In this document: in pieces, positions 36,466-45,080 of the stretch
Numbering within the stretch: position 1 is the first letter of the stretch
Layout of the letters: each line of letters begins with the position of its first letter
Source: Streptomyces lienomycini
GTDB taxonomy: Bacteria; Actinomycetota; Actinomycetes; Streptomycetales; Streptomycetaceae
Reading direction: 5' to 3'
Length of the DNA stretch: 64,000 nucleotides
Assembly (NCBI RefSeq): GCF_027947595.1
Contig: NZ_CP116257.1
Span: forward strand, 7,799,970 to 7,863,969
The notes under the pieces: model-generated
What the model saw: only the letters and a program-made list of their open reading frames with translations
What the model was told of the DNA's origin: nothing
Databases searched by the model: none
Position numbers and translations under genes: made by a program

Positions 36466-37965
36466 TCAGAGCGAACCGTCGGCCTGGCGGTCCTTGCCCC
36501 AGTCCACCCGCGGCCCCTCGAAGTGGGAGACGGGTTCCTCGGTGTGTGCCGCGGGCCCCAGGACGAAGACGTCCTCCGCGCCGTTCAGCACACCCCCCGA
36601 CGGGTCGTCGTCACCCGTCCGCCGAACCGGGTCCCGGTCCGGCATCAGGATGTCGCGCACGACCATGGCGCACAGGAACAGCGTTCCGAGCAGGTGCAGG
36701 CCGATGGCCCAGTGGTAGCCGTCCGTCGGCAGGCCCTTGTGGGCGTCGCCACTGGTCGTGTACGCGAGATACATCCAGATACCGAGGAAGTAGGCAACCT
36801 CGCACGCCTGCCAGATCAGGAAGTCCCGCCATTTCGGACGGGCCAGCACGGCCAGCGGCACCAGCCAGAGCACGTACTGCGGTGAGTAGACCTTGTTGGT
36901 GAGGATGAAGGCCGCGACGATCAGGAAGGCGAGCTGGGCGAACCGCGGACGCCGGGGGGCGGTCAGGGTGAGCGCCGCGACGGCGCCGCAGCACAGCAGC
37001 ATCAGAAGCGTGGCGAGGGTGTTGACGGTCTCGGTGCTGGGCGGGTTGTCGGAGTTCTGGACCAGGATCAACCAGAAGGACCCGAAGTCCACGCCCCGTT
37101 CCTGGCTGAACGTGTAGAACTTCGACCAGCCCTCGAAGGCGAAGAGCATCACCGGCAGGTTCACCACGAGCCAGGCGACGGCCGCGCCCCCGAGCGCCGT
37201 TCCGAACGCCCGCCATTTGCCGGCCCGCCAGCACAGCACGAGAAGAGGGCCGAGGATCAGGAACGGATAGAGCTTGGCCGCCGTGGCCAGGCCCAGCAGT
37301 ACCCCGAAGGCCAGCGGACGCTCCCGGGACCACATGAGGATGGCGGCGGCCGTCAGCGCGACCGCCAGCAGGTCCCAGTTGACGGTGGCGGTCAACGCGA
37401 AGGCCGGCGCCAGGGCGACCAGCAGGCCGTCCCAGGGGCGCCGTGTGTGCGTGCGGGTCACGCAGATGGCGATGGCGACCGCGCAGACCATGAGCATCCC
37501 GGCATTGACCATCCAGTACCACTGCTCCTGGTCCTGGATGGTCCCGCTGCCCGGCGTGAGCCAGGACGCGACCTCCATGAACAGGCCGGTCAGTACCGGA
37601 TACTCCAGGTACTCCATGTCGCCGGGGAGCTTGTCGAAGTACGGCACCAGCCCGTCGACGAACCCGCGCCCCTGGTAGAGATGCGGGATGTCCGAGTAGC
37701 ACGCGTGCGTGTACTGGGAACTGGCCCCGAAGAACCAGGCGTCGTTGTAGCAGGGGGCCTTCTGGACCAGCCCGAGGGCGAACATGCCGATCGCCACGAG
37801 TGCGATCACCCGCACGGGGGTCCACCAGGACGTGCCGGGCAGGGCGCGTCGCCCCAACGGGCCGCCGATCAGTTCGCTGCCGGCCGCGGCGACCGTGTCC
37901 TCTCTGGTCGGCCGCACCGGGTCCGGCTCGTGCACGCTCGCTGGTGTCGATTCTGCACTGGGCAT
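36466..37965 (-). CDS. GT87-type polyprenol-dependent membrane glycosyltransferase (DUF2029)
   Basis: 499 residues with about ten membrane segments and the DUF2029/GT87 features: CYSDIPHLY in the first loop, PYFDKLPGDMEYLEYPVL, LLGLATAAKLYPFLILGPLL, and NKVYSPQYVLWLVPLAVL. Members use polyprenyl-phosphate mannose or arabinose outside the membrane; the product here is unknown. The start is uncertain between ATG 37965 and ATG 37974. The C-terminal ~60 residues are charged. Confidence 0.85.
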   Translation of the reverse strand: MPSAESTPASVHEPDPVRPTREDTVAAAGSELIGGPLGRRALPGTSWWTPVRVIALVAIGMFALGLVQKAPCYNDAWFFGASSQYTHACYSDIPHLYQGRGFVDGLVPYFDKLPGDMEYLEYPVLTGLFMEVASWLTPGSGTIQDQEQWYWMVNAGMLMVCAVAIAICVTRTHTRRPWDGLLVALAPAFALTATVNWDLLAVALTAAAILMWSRERPLAFGVLLGLATAAKLYPFLILGPLLVLCWRAGKWRAFGTALGGAAVAWLVVNLPVMLFAFEGWSKFYTFSQERGVDFGSFWLILVQNSDNPPSTETVNTLATLLMLLCCGAVAALTLTAPRRPRFAQLAFLIVAAFILTNKVYSPQYVLWLVPLAVLARPKWRDFLIWQACEVAYFLGIWMYLAYTTSGDAHKGLPTDGYHWAIGLHLLGTLFLCAMVVRDILMPDRDPVRRTGDDDPSGGVLNGAEDVFVLGPAAHTEEPVSHFEGPRVDWGKDRQADGSL

Positions 37966-38001
37966 GGGGCACATCCTGCCGTACGCACCTGGGAACACGT
38001 G

Positions 38002-38035
38002 GGGGCCGCCGCACCCTGACGGATGCGGCGGCCCC
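38002..38035 (-). terminator. Terminator after the class A PBP gene
   Basis: A perfect 12-bp stem (38002-38013 with 38024-38035) 60 bp past the PBP stop, directly followed by two parS sites. Confidence 0.8.
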
Positions 38036-38036
38036 T

Positions 38037-38050
38037 GTTTCACGTGAAAC
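38037..38050. other. parS: parS site (first of a pair)
   Basis: Perfect GTTTCACGTGAAAC, one base from the terminator stem and 22 bp from the next parS, that is, about two helical turns. Confidence 0.95.
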
Positions 38051-38058
38051 GTGCGGGT

Positions 38059-38072
38059 GTTTCACGTGAAAC
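38059..38072. other. parS: parS site (second of a pair)
   Basis: Perfect GTTTCACGTGAAAC, extended to a 22-bp perfect palindrome (38055-38076). Confidence 0.95.
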
Positions 38073-38095
38073 ACCCATGCTTGGCCATGGGGCGG

Positions 38096-40798
38096 CTAGC
38101 CGTTGGCTCCCCAGATGGTGTTTCCCCGGCTGTTTCCGTTGTTGCCGCCTTCCTCCGTCTCGCTGGCCGACGGCGAAGGCGATTCACTTCCGTCCGAGCC
38201 GCCCGGGCCGTTGCCTCCAGGGCCGTTCCCTCCGTCGTTCCCGTCGTCGCAGTTCCAGTCGATGACCCCACACGTCTGCGTCGGCGCCGGCGGCGAGGGG
38301 CTGGTCTCCGTCTCGCTGGGCGAGGGACTCGGTGACGGGCTGCTCTCCTCGGTCTCGGAGGCGGAGGGCGAGGGCGAGGGTGTGGGGGTCGGCGACGGCG
38401 CGTCGTTGAGGACCTCGCCGATGGGCTCCGGCTTCGGGAACTTCTCCACCTTCAGGCCCTTCACCGCCTCCGACATGTAGTCCTGCCAGATCGTGGACGG
38501 GAAGGAAGCACCGTGGATCTTCGTCTCGTCGCCCGTTCCGTACATCTCCAGGAACTTGCGGTCCTTGATGGTCTCGTCGTCCGGGTAGCGGTACATGCTG
38601 ATCGCGGTCGACAGCTGAGGGGTGTAACCGACGAACCAGGCGGACTTGTTGCCGTCCGTGGTACCGGTCTTGCCCGCCACCTCGCGGCCGGGCAGTTGGG
38701 CGTTGGTGCCCGTTCCCTTGTCGACGACCGTCTTCAGGACGTCCGTGACGTTGTCCGCGACCTTCGCGGTGAAGGCCTGCTTCTCCTCGACCTTGTGCGT
38801 GTAGATCGTGCCGTCCTTGTTCGACACCTTCGTCACCGAGTACGGCTCGCGCTGCTTGCCGCTGTCGGCGAAGGTGGCGTACGCGCCCGCCATGCGGATG
38901 GCACTGGGGTCCGAGACACCGATGGAGAAGGACGGGTAGCCGGAGCCCGCCAGACTGTCCTCCAGGAGCCCGGCGTCGATGGCGGACTCCTTCACCTTGT
39001 CCAGGCCGACATCCATGCCGAGCTGCACGAAGGCGGAGTTGATCGACTCGCGCATCGCCTCCCGCAGGTCGATCTTGAAGTCGGGCGGGCTACCGGCAGT
39101 CGCGTTCTTCTTGCCGTCGTTCTCCTGACGCCACTGCTCGCCCTTCTCGTTCTCCCAGATCGACCCGTCGTAATTATTGATCTTGAGGTTGTTCTTGCCG
39201 CTGTAGAGGCTCTTCGGAGAGACGACAGTGCGTTCGTCCTGGGCCTGGACCTCGCCGAGGTCCGGGTCGCGCACACCCCACTTCATGGCCGCCGCGAGCA
39301 CGAACGGCTTGAACGTCGAACCGACCTGGGCACCGGTCACATCGGCGTTGTTGGTGAAGTGCTTGGTGGCGTCCTCACCGCCGTAGATGGCCTTGATCGC
39401 CCCGGTCGCGGTGTCGATGGAAGCCCCGCCGAACTGGACGTGGGTGTCCGTGTCAGGGCGCTTCTTGGGGTCGATCCTCTCCTTGTAGACCTTCTGCACC
39501 GCCTTCTCGAGCTCATCGACCTTCTTCTTGTCGAAGGTCGTGTAGATCGAGTAGCCGCCCTTCTCCAGCTGCTGCTCCGACACCACGCCGCTCCTGACCA
39601 CGGAGGACTTGGCGAGCCTGACGAGGTAGCCGATCTGGCCGCCCAGCTGCGCGTTCGACTGCGGATTCTTCACCTTGGGCAGCTCGGGGTACTTGGCCCG
39701 CTCCTGCTGGCTCAGATGCCCGTACTCGACCATCTTGTCGAGGGTGTCCTGCATCTGGCTGTGCGCCCGCTTCTTGTTGGCGTCGGGCGTGGCCGACGGG
39801 TCGATCGAGATCGAACCCGCCGGGTCGTAGTACGTCGCGCCCTTGAGCACCGCGGACAGGAAGGCGCACTGGCCGGGGTTGAGGTCGACGGCGTCCACGT
39901 TGAAGTACGCCCGTGCCGCCGCCTGAATGCCGTAGGCACCGCGGCCGTAGTAGGCGGAGTTCAGGTAGCCCTCGAGGATCTTGTCCTTCGGTTCCTCGGC
40001 GCCGACCTTGATCGAGACGAAGATCTCCTTGACCTTGCGGGAGACCGTCTGCGACTGGTCGTTCAGCATCGCGTTCTTCACGTACTGCTGGGTGATGGTG
40101 GAGCCGCCCTGCGTGTCACCGCCCTTGGCCATGTTGAACACGGCGCGGGCGATGCCCTTGGGGTCGATGCCGCTGTCGGAGTAGAACGTCTTGTTCTCCT
40201 GCGAGATCACGGCGTTGCGCATCGCCTTGGGGATCTGCGAGAGATTGACGCTCTGACGGTTGCGGTCACCGCCCGTGGCCACCATCCGGCTGTTGTCGGA
40301 CCAGTAGTAGACGTTGTTCTGCGCCGTCGCGCTCTCGTCGATGACCGGGACGCTCACCATGGCGTAGGCGAGTCCAGCGGCACCGACGAGGCAACCGAAG
40401 AACGCGATGCACAGTCCGGAGACGAGTCTCCAGGAAGGCACCCAGCGGTACCAGCCGTCCTTGTCGTGGCGCGGGTAGTCGATCAACCGCTTCTTGCCGG
40501 GCGCGGCGGCGCGTCCCCGCCCGGGCCCGGTCGAACCGCCGGGGGCTCCCCGCCGGCCGCCACGGCCCGGCTCGGCCGCTCTGCGACGGCCGCCTCCGCT
40601 CCGCTGTGCCGCGCGCCGGGCCTCGGCACGGCTGCCGTACTCACGCTCCTCGTCCTCAGGACCGTACGAGCCGGACGGAGACCCTGTGGCGCCTCGCGGT
40701 GCCGCACGGCGGCCGGAGGACGAGCCGGACTGGCCGCGTCGGGCCGCGGCACGTCCGCCTCCCTGCGGCTGCGGCGGTTTGCGACGGTGCTCGCTCAT
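38096..40798 (-). CDS. Class A penicillin-binding protein
   Basis: 900 residues, bifunctional. A basic, disordered cytoplasmic tail (1-~120) and one membrane anchor (about 123-150) lead to the GT51 glycosyltransferase (ISQENKTFYSDSGIDPKGIARA, catalytic Glu201; GGSTITQQYVKN). The transpeptidase follows: STFK near residue 489, SIN later, KTGTT near 709. A Ser/Pro/Glu-rich tail holds two cysteines (CGVIDWNC) and ends Asn/Gly-rich. ATG 40798 follows GAGGAG by 10 bases. It polymerises and cross-links peptidoglycan outside the membrane. Confidence 0.95.
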   Translation of the reverse strand: MSEHRRKPPQPQGGGRAAARRGQSGSSSGRRAAPRGATGSPSGSYGPEDEEREYGSRAEARRAAQRSGGGRRRAAEPGRGGRRGAPGGSTGPGRGRAAAPGKKRLIDYPRHDKDGWYRWVPSWRLVSGLCIAFFGCLVGAAGLAYAMVSVPVIDESATAQNNVYYWSDNSRMVATGGDRNRQSVNLSQIPKAMRNAVISQENKTFYSDSGIDPKGIARAVFNMAKGGDTQGGSTITQQYVKNAMLNDQSQTVSRKVKEIFVSIKVGAEEPKDKILEGYLNSAYYGRGAYGIQAAARAYFNVDAVDLNPGQCAFLSAVLKGATYYDPAGSISIDPSATPDANKKRAHSQMQDTLDKMVEYGHLSQQERAKYPELPKVKNPQSNAQLGGQIGYLVRLAKSSVVRSGVVSEQQLEKGGYSIYTTFDKKKVDELEKAVQKVYKERIDPKKRPDTDTHVQFGGASIDTATGAIKAIYGGEDATKHFTNNADVTGAQVGSTFKPFVLAAAMKWGVRDPDLGEVQAQDERTVVSPKSLYSGKNNLKINNYDGSIWENEKGEQWRQENDGKKNATAGSPPDFKIDLREAMRESINSAFVQLGMDVGLDKVKESAIDAGLLEDSLAGSGYPSFSIGVSDPSAIRMAGAYATFADSGKQREPYSVTKVSNKDGTIYTHKVEEKQAFTAKVADNVTDVLKTVVDKGTGTNAQLPGREVAGKTGTTDGNKSAWFVGYTPQLSTAISMYRYPDDETIKDRKFLEMYGTGDETKIHGASFPSTIWQDYMSEAVKGLKVEKFPKPEPIGEVLNDAPSPTPTPSPSPSASETEESSPSPSPSPSETETSPSPPAPTQTCGVIDWNCDDGNDGGNGPGGNGPGGSDGSESPSPSASETEEGGNNGNSRGNTIWGANG

Positions 40799-41150
40799 CG
40801 AACGACTACTCCTCGGGCAGGCGCACCCTTGCGCGCCTGGAAACGGCGGCTGGTTTCCAATCCCCCCGAAGTACGGATGCGGCCCCTTCCGCATTCACCC
40901 GTACTGCACCGGGGACAAGGACGTCCTCAGGCGTCACTCGGTTCCCAGTGGTCTGCATGGCGCACAGACTACGCACCGCCAAAACCCCCGCGGCCCGAAG
41001 TTCACCTCAAATCAGGCAACTTGCTCGCGATGAAACCCCGATGTGATCCCGTTCACCAGTTCCCCCCTTGTCGCACGCGGAAGCTCGTTCTATCGTGCTG
41101 ATGTATCGACTCGATACATCAGCGCGGCATAAGGGCGAGAGGAGGCGACG
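40799..41150. other. 352-bp gap between PBP and PadR genes
   Basis: Divergent promoter region with no supported gene. Its PadR half holds a good promoter and a 27-bp palindrome (41068-41123); the PBP half shows nothing I can name. Confidence 0.6.
41068..41123 (+). promoter_or_regulatory. padR-ino1 promoter with 27-bp operator palindrome
   Basis: -35 TTGTCG (41068-41073) and -10 TATCGT (41091-41096), spacer 17. A perfect palindrome, 13 bp per arm around one central C (41097-41109, 41111-41123), begins directly after the -10 and covers the expected start site. Its core TATCGACTCGATA and outer ATGT/ACAT ends resemble PadR-family operators. Confidence 0.85.
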
Positions 41151-41828
41151 ATGAGCCGGCGTTCCGGCATCCTCGAGTTCGCCGTACTCGGCCTGCTCCG
41201 CGAGTCCCCGATGCACGGCTACGAGCTGCGTAAACGGCTCAACACGTCACTGGGTGTGTTCCGGGCGTTCAGCTACGGAACGCTCTATCCCTGCCTCAAG
41301 ACGCTGGTCGCCAACGGCTGGTTGATCGAGGAGCCGGGGAACGTCGGCGAGGCCGCCGCTTCCCTCACGGGACGTCGCGCCAAGATCGTCTACCGGTTGA
41401 CGGCCGACGGTAAGGACCATTTCGAGCAGCTCCTCTCGCAGACGGGCCCGGACGCCTACGAGGACGAGACCTTCGCCGCTCGCTTCGCGTTCTTCGGGCA
41501 GACGTCGCGTGACGTACGCATGCGCGTGCTCGAAGGCCGGCGCAGCCGGCTGGAGGAGCGCCTGGAGAAGATGCGGGCCTCCCTGGCGCGCACCCGGGAG
41601 CGACTCGACGACTACACGCTTGAGCTCCAGCGCCACGGAATGGAGTCCGTGGAGCGCGAAGTGCGCTGGCTGAACGAGCTCATCGAGAGCGAGCGGGCGG
41701 GGCGGGACCTCAGAGGTTCCGCCGCCGAGGACACCGCTCAACAGGACACGACATCTGGAGCGACGGGCGGCCTGCCCCGGCCGGGGGACGACCCCCGGCC
41801 GGATACGCCCGGCGACACCGCCACGTGA
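41151..41828 (+). CDS. PadR-family transcriptional regulator
   Basis: 225 residues. The PadR winged helix ([55 protein letters not shown]) is followed by a long coiled-coil-like helix ([48 protein letters not shown]) and a disordered tail. ATG 41151 has GAGGAGG just upstream. The palindrome on its promoter suggests autorepression, and ino1 lies 44 bp downstream in the same operon, so it probably controls inositol synthesis. Confidence 0.92.
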   Translation: MSRRSGILEFAVLGLLRESPMHGYELRKRLNTSLGVFRAFSYGTLYPCLKTLVANGWLIEEPGNVGEAAASLTGRRAKIVYRLTADGKDHFEQLLSQTGPDAYEDETFAARFAFFGQTSRDVRMRVLEGRRSRLEERLEKMRASLARTRERLDDYTLELQRHGMESVEREVRWLNELIESERAGRDLRGSAAEDTAQQDTTSGATGGLPRPGDDPRPDTPGDTAT

Positions 41829-41872
41829 GCGCCCAGTCAGGGCCTCACTCGTACACACAGGGAGCAACCGGA

Positions 41873-42955
41873 ATGGGTTCGGTTCGCGTAGCCATCGTCG
41901 GTGTGGGCAACTGCGCCGCATCGCTGGTGCAGGGCGTCGAGTACTACAAGGACGCCGACCCGGCGGCCAAGGTCCCCGGCCTGATGCACGTCCAGTTCGG
42001 CGACTACCACGTCAGTGACATCGAGTTCGTCGCCGCCTTCGACGTGGACGCCAAGAAGGTCGGGCTCGACCTCGCGGACGCCATCGGCGCCTCCGAGAAC
42101 AACACCATCAAGATCTGCGACGTGCCGAACAGCGGCGTCCAGGTCCAGCGCGGCCACACGCACGACGGTCTCGGCAAGTACTACCGCCAGACCATCGAGG
42201 AGTCCGCCGAGGAGCCGGTCGACATCGTCCAGATCCTCAAGGACAAGCAGGTCGACGTCCTCGTCTGCTACCTGCCGGTCGGTTCCGAGGCCGCGGCGAA
42301 GTACTACGCCCAGTGCGCCATCGACGCCAAGGTCGCCTTCGTCAACGCCCTCCCGGTCTTCATCGCCGGCACCAAGGAGTGGGCAGACAAGTTCACCGAG
42401 GCGGGTGTCCCGATCGTCGGCGACGACATCAAGTCGCAGGTCGGCGCCACCATCACGCACCGCGTCATGGCGAAGCTGTTCGAGGACCGGGGCGTCGTCC
42501 TGGACCGCACGATGCAGCTGAACGTCGGCGGCAACATGGACTTCAAGAACATGCTCGAGCGTGAGCGCCTGGAGTCCAAGAAGATCTCCAAGACGCAGGC
42601 CGTCACCTCCCAGATCCCCGACCGCGACCTGGGTGCGGACAACGTCCACATCGGCCCGTCCGACTACGTCGCCTGGCTGGACGACCGCAAGTGGGCCTAC
42701 GTCCGCCTCGAGGGCCGCGCGTTCGGTGACGTCCCGCTGAACCTCGAGTACAAGCTCGAGGTGTGGGACTCCCCGAACTCGGCCGGTGTCATCATCGACG
42801 CCCTGCGCGCCGCGAAGATCGCCAAGGACCGCGGCATCGGCGGCCCGATCCTGTCGGCGTCGAGCTACTTCATGAAGTCCCCGCCGGTCCAGTACTTCGA
42901 CGACGAAGCCCGTGCCAACGTCGAGAAGTTCATCGCCGGCGAGGTCGAGCGCTGA
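41873..42955 (+). CDS. ino1: myo-Inositol-1-phosphate synthase
   Basis: 360 residues, the actinobacterial type. The Rossmann loop is [20 protein letters not shown]; catalytic-domain motifs include [39 protein letters not shown] and [10 protein letters not shown]. It turns glucose-6-phosphate into inositol phosphate, the first step toward mycothiol and phosphatidylinositol. ATG 41873 has GGGAG eight bases upstream. Confidence 0.96.
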   Translation: MGSVRVAIVGVGNCAASLVQGVEYYKDADPAAKVPGLMHVQFGDYHVSDIEFVAAFDVDAKKVGLDLADAIGASENNTIKICDVPNSGVQVQRGHTHDGLGKYYRQTIEESAEEPVDIVQILKDKQVDVLVCYLPVGSEAAAKYYAQCAIDAKVAFVNALPVFIAGTKEWADKFTEAGVPIVGDDIKSQVGATITHRVMAKLFEDRGVVLDRTMQLNVGGNMDFKNMLERERLESKKISKTQAVTSQIPDRDLGADNVHIGPSDYVAWLDDRKWAYVRLEGRAFGDVPLNLEYKLEVWDSPNSAGVIIDALRAAKIAKDRGIGGPILSASSYFMKSPPVQYFDDEARANVEKFIAGEVER

Positions 42956-42980
42956 GAACCGCGGACTCCGGTCCGCCGAG

Positions 42981-43008
42981 GGTCCCCGGGTCGCATGACC
43001 CGGGGACC
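42981..43008 (+). terminator. Terminator after ino1
   Basis: A perfect 12-bp stem (42981-42992 with 42997-43008) with a 4-nt loop, followed by TTT, 26 bp after the ino1 stop. Confidence 0.9.
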
Positions 43009-43033
43009 TTTCCCGTATGTGAGGCTGTGCCCC

Positions 43034-44296
43034 ATGGCCGTCGTCCGTGACCTGCGCTTCCTGCTGCGCCTGAAGGGATTCCGGCGCCTGCTCGCCGTTC
43101 GCCTCCTCTCCCAGGGCGCCGACGGTGTCTACCAGGTCGCGCTCGCCACCTACGTCGTCTTCTCCCCGGAGAAGCAGACCTCCGCGGCCGCGATCGCCTC
43201 CGCCATGGCGGTCCTGCTGCTCCCGTACTCCCTGGTGGGCCCCTTCGCCGGGGTCCTGCTGGACCGCTGGCGGCGTCGCCAGGTCTTCCTGTACGGCAAT
43301 CTGCTGCGCGCCGCCCTCGCCACCGTGACCGCGGTGCTGATGATCGCGTCCGTCCCGGACTGGCTCTTCTACGTCTCGGCCCTCTGCGTCACGGCCGTCA
43401 ACCGCTTCGTGCTCGCGGGCCTGTCCGCCGCGCTGCCCCGCGTGGTGGACGCGGATCGACTGGTGATCGCCAACTCGCTCTCCCCGACCGCCGGCACCCT
43501 GGCCGCCACGGCGGGCGGCGGCCTCGCCTTCGTCGTGCGCCTCGCGGTCGCCGACACCGATGCCGCCGTGGTGCTGCTCGGGGCCTTCCTCTACCTGTGC
43601 GGGGCGCTGGCATCCCTTCGGATCGCCGTGGAACTGCTGGGGCCCGACCCGACGCTCGTACCGCCGAGGCTGACCTCCGCGTTCACCGGCACCGCCCGCG
43701 ACCTCGTGGCAGGCCTACGTCATCTTGCCGCTCCGGCCCGCCGGGAAGCGGCCTGGGCGCTCGCGGGCATGACGCTGATGCGGTTCTGCTACGGCGCCCT
43801 GCTGGTCATGCTGCTGATGCTGTGCCGGTACGCCCTGACCTCGAGCGCGGAGGAGGGGCTCGCTCTGCTGGGGCTGGCGCTGGGGGTCTCGGGGGCGGGC
43901 TTCTTCGCGGCGGCGGTGGTCACTCCCTGGGCCGCGGGACGGCTGGGGCCCGGCCGATGGATGGCCGTCTGCGCGGCGGGCGCCACCGTGCTCGTGCCGG
44001 CCCTCGGGCTGCCGTTCGCCACGGGGTCACTGCTCGCCGCGGCGTTCGTGCTGGGGCTGGCGACGCAGGGGGCGAAGATCGCGACCGACACGGTGGTCCA
44101 GTCCACGGTCGACGACACCTTCCGCGGCCGGGTCTTCTCCGTCTACGACGTGCTGTTCAACGTCGCCTTCGTCGGCGCGGCCGGGGTGGCCGCGCTCATG
44201 CTGCCGCCGGACGGCCGGTCGGTGCCGCTGGTGGTGACGGTCGCCGCGGTCTACGGAGTGGTTGCAGCGGCTATGGCACGGTTTGAGAGCCAGTAA
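43034..44296 (+). CDS. MFS transporter
   Basis: 420 residues, about 12 membrane segments; the motif A loop is GVLLDRWRRRQVFLYGNLLRA. It resembles the enterobactin-exporter-like MFS group (MFS_3). No substrate clue. ATG 43034 has a weak ribosome-binding site; GTG 43019 would add five residues. Confidence 0.85.
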   Translation: MAVVRDLRFLLRLKGFRRLLAVRLLSQGADGVYQVALATYVVFSPEKQTSAAAIASAMAVLLLPYSLVGPFAGVLLDRWRRRQVFLYGNLLRAALATVTAVLMIASVPDWLFYVSALCVTAVNRFVLAGLSAALPRVVDADRLVIANSLSPTAGTLAATAGGGLAFVVRLAVADTDAAVVLLGAFLYLCGALASLRIAVELLGPDPTLVPPRLTSAFTGTARDLVAGLRHLAAPARREAAWALAGMTLMRFCYGALLVMLLMLCRYALTSSAEEGLALLGLALGVSGAGFFAAAVVTPWAAGRLGPGRWMAVCAAGATVLVPALGLPFATGSLLAAAFVLGLATQGAKIATDTVVQSTVDDTFRGRVFSVYDVLFNVAFVGAAGVAALMLPPDGRSVPLVVTVAAVYGVVAAAMARFESQ

Positions 44297-44417
44297 GTGT
44301 CACATCAGTGACACAGAGCCCCTCCGGACTACTGAGTTGTCAGTGCGACCCGGTAGCTTACGTGCGTCTTATCTCGCGGCATGTCCGCGACACGCACCTA
44401 TTTCAGGGGGACCCCCA

Positions 44418-44945
44418 GTGACCACCCAGCCGCCGCCTCAGGGCAACCCGTTCGCGCAGAATCAGCCGCAGGCTCCGCAGCAGCCCCAGGGGCAGAACCC
44501 CTACGCCCAGGGGCAGCCGGGCTTCCCGCAGCAGGCCGGTCAGCCCGGCCAGCCCGGGTTTCCGCAGCAGGGTGCGCCCTACGCTCCGGTGCCGCCCCAG
44601 CCCGCCCGCCGCAAGCTGAGCTTCAAGACGATCAAGAACATCGTCATCGCGGTGGTCGTCGTGGGTGTCGCGGTCGGTGGTTACATCGCGAGCCGTGACG
44701 ACGCCGACACGGCCGCGGTCGGCGACTGCATGCACCGTGGCAGCAGCAGCGACACCGACCCGGACCTCGAGGTCGTCGACTGCGGTGACACGAAGGCCCA
44801 GTACGTGGTGCTGGCCAAGATCGAGGGGTCCTTCTCCGCCCTCACGGCCGAGAGCAAGTGCTCGGCGGCGGCCAAGGACTTCCAGTACTCGTACACCGAG
44901 AGCGGCAGCGGCAGTGACTTCCTGCTCTGCCTGAAGGACAAGTAG
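44418..44945 (+). CDS. LppU/SCO3897-type membrane-anchored protein
   Basis: 175 residues from GTG 44418. A Pro/Gln-rich cytoplasmic tail (1-~62, repeats of PGFPQQ and QGQ-type words) precedes one membrane segment (about 71-91). The outside domain has four cysteines (104, 122, 148, 171), enough for two disulfides. Despite the family name there is no lipobox here. Function unknown. Confidence 0.8.
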   Translation: MTTQPPPQGNPFAQNQPQAPQQPQGQNPYAQGQPGFPQQAGQPGQPGFPQQGAPYAPVPPQPARRKLSFKTIKNIVIAVVVVGVAVGGYIASRDDADTAAVGDCMHRGSSSDTDPDLEVVDCGDTKAQYVVLAKIEGSFSALTAESKCSAAAKDFQYSYTESGSGSDFLLCLKDK

Positions 44946-44971
44946 GGCAGACGAACAGGGCAGAGCCTCGG

Positions 44972-45019
44972 GCAGGCGAAGGGCCGGTGTTTCACGTGAA
45001 ACACCGGCCCTTCGCCTGC
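44972..45019. terminator. 48-bp perfect palindrome / terminator centred on parS
   Basis: 24-bp arms (44972-44995 and 44996-45019) with no mismatch. It lies between convergent genes, 27 bp after the LppU-type stop. As RNA it is a strong bidirectional terminator; as DNA its centre is a parS site. Confidence 0.92.
44989..45002. other. parS: parS site at the centre of a 48-bp palindrome
   Basis: Perfect GTTTCACGTGAAAC at the exact centre of the long palindrome. Confidence 0.95.
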
Positions 45020-45049
45020 TCTCGGTCTCGCACCATTCCGTGGGGTCGT

Positions 45050-45063
45050 GTTTCACGTGAAAC
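45050..45063. other. parS: parS site before the pcnA stop
   Basis: Perfect GTTTCACGTGAAAC, at the centre of a 26-bp perfect palindrome (45044-45069). 61 bp from the previous parS. Confidence 0.95.
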
Positions 45064-45080
45064 ACGACCACGCTCCAGGG

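Noticed and set aside
38513..41101. An 862-codon plus-strand frame opposite the class A PBP
   Set aside because: Composition is a G+C-driven shadow (Leu/Arg/Val runs, no domains); the minus strand carries a full PBP.
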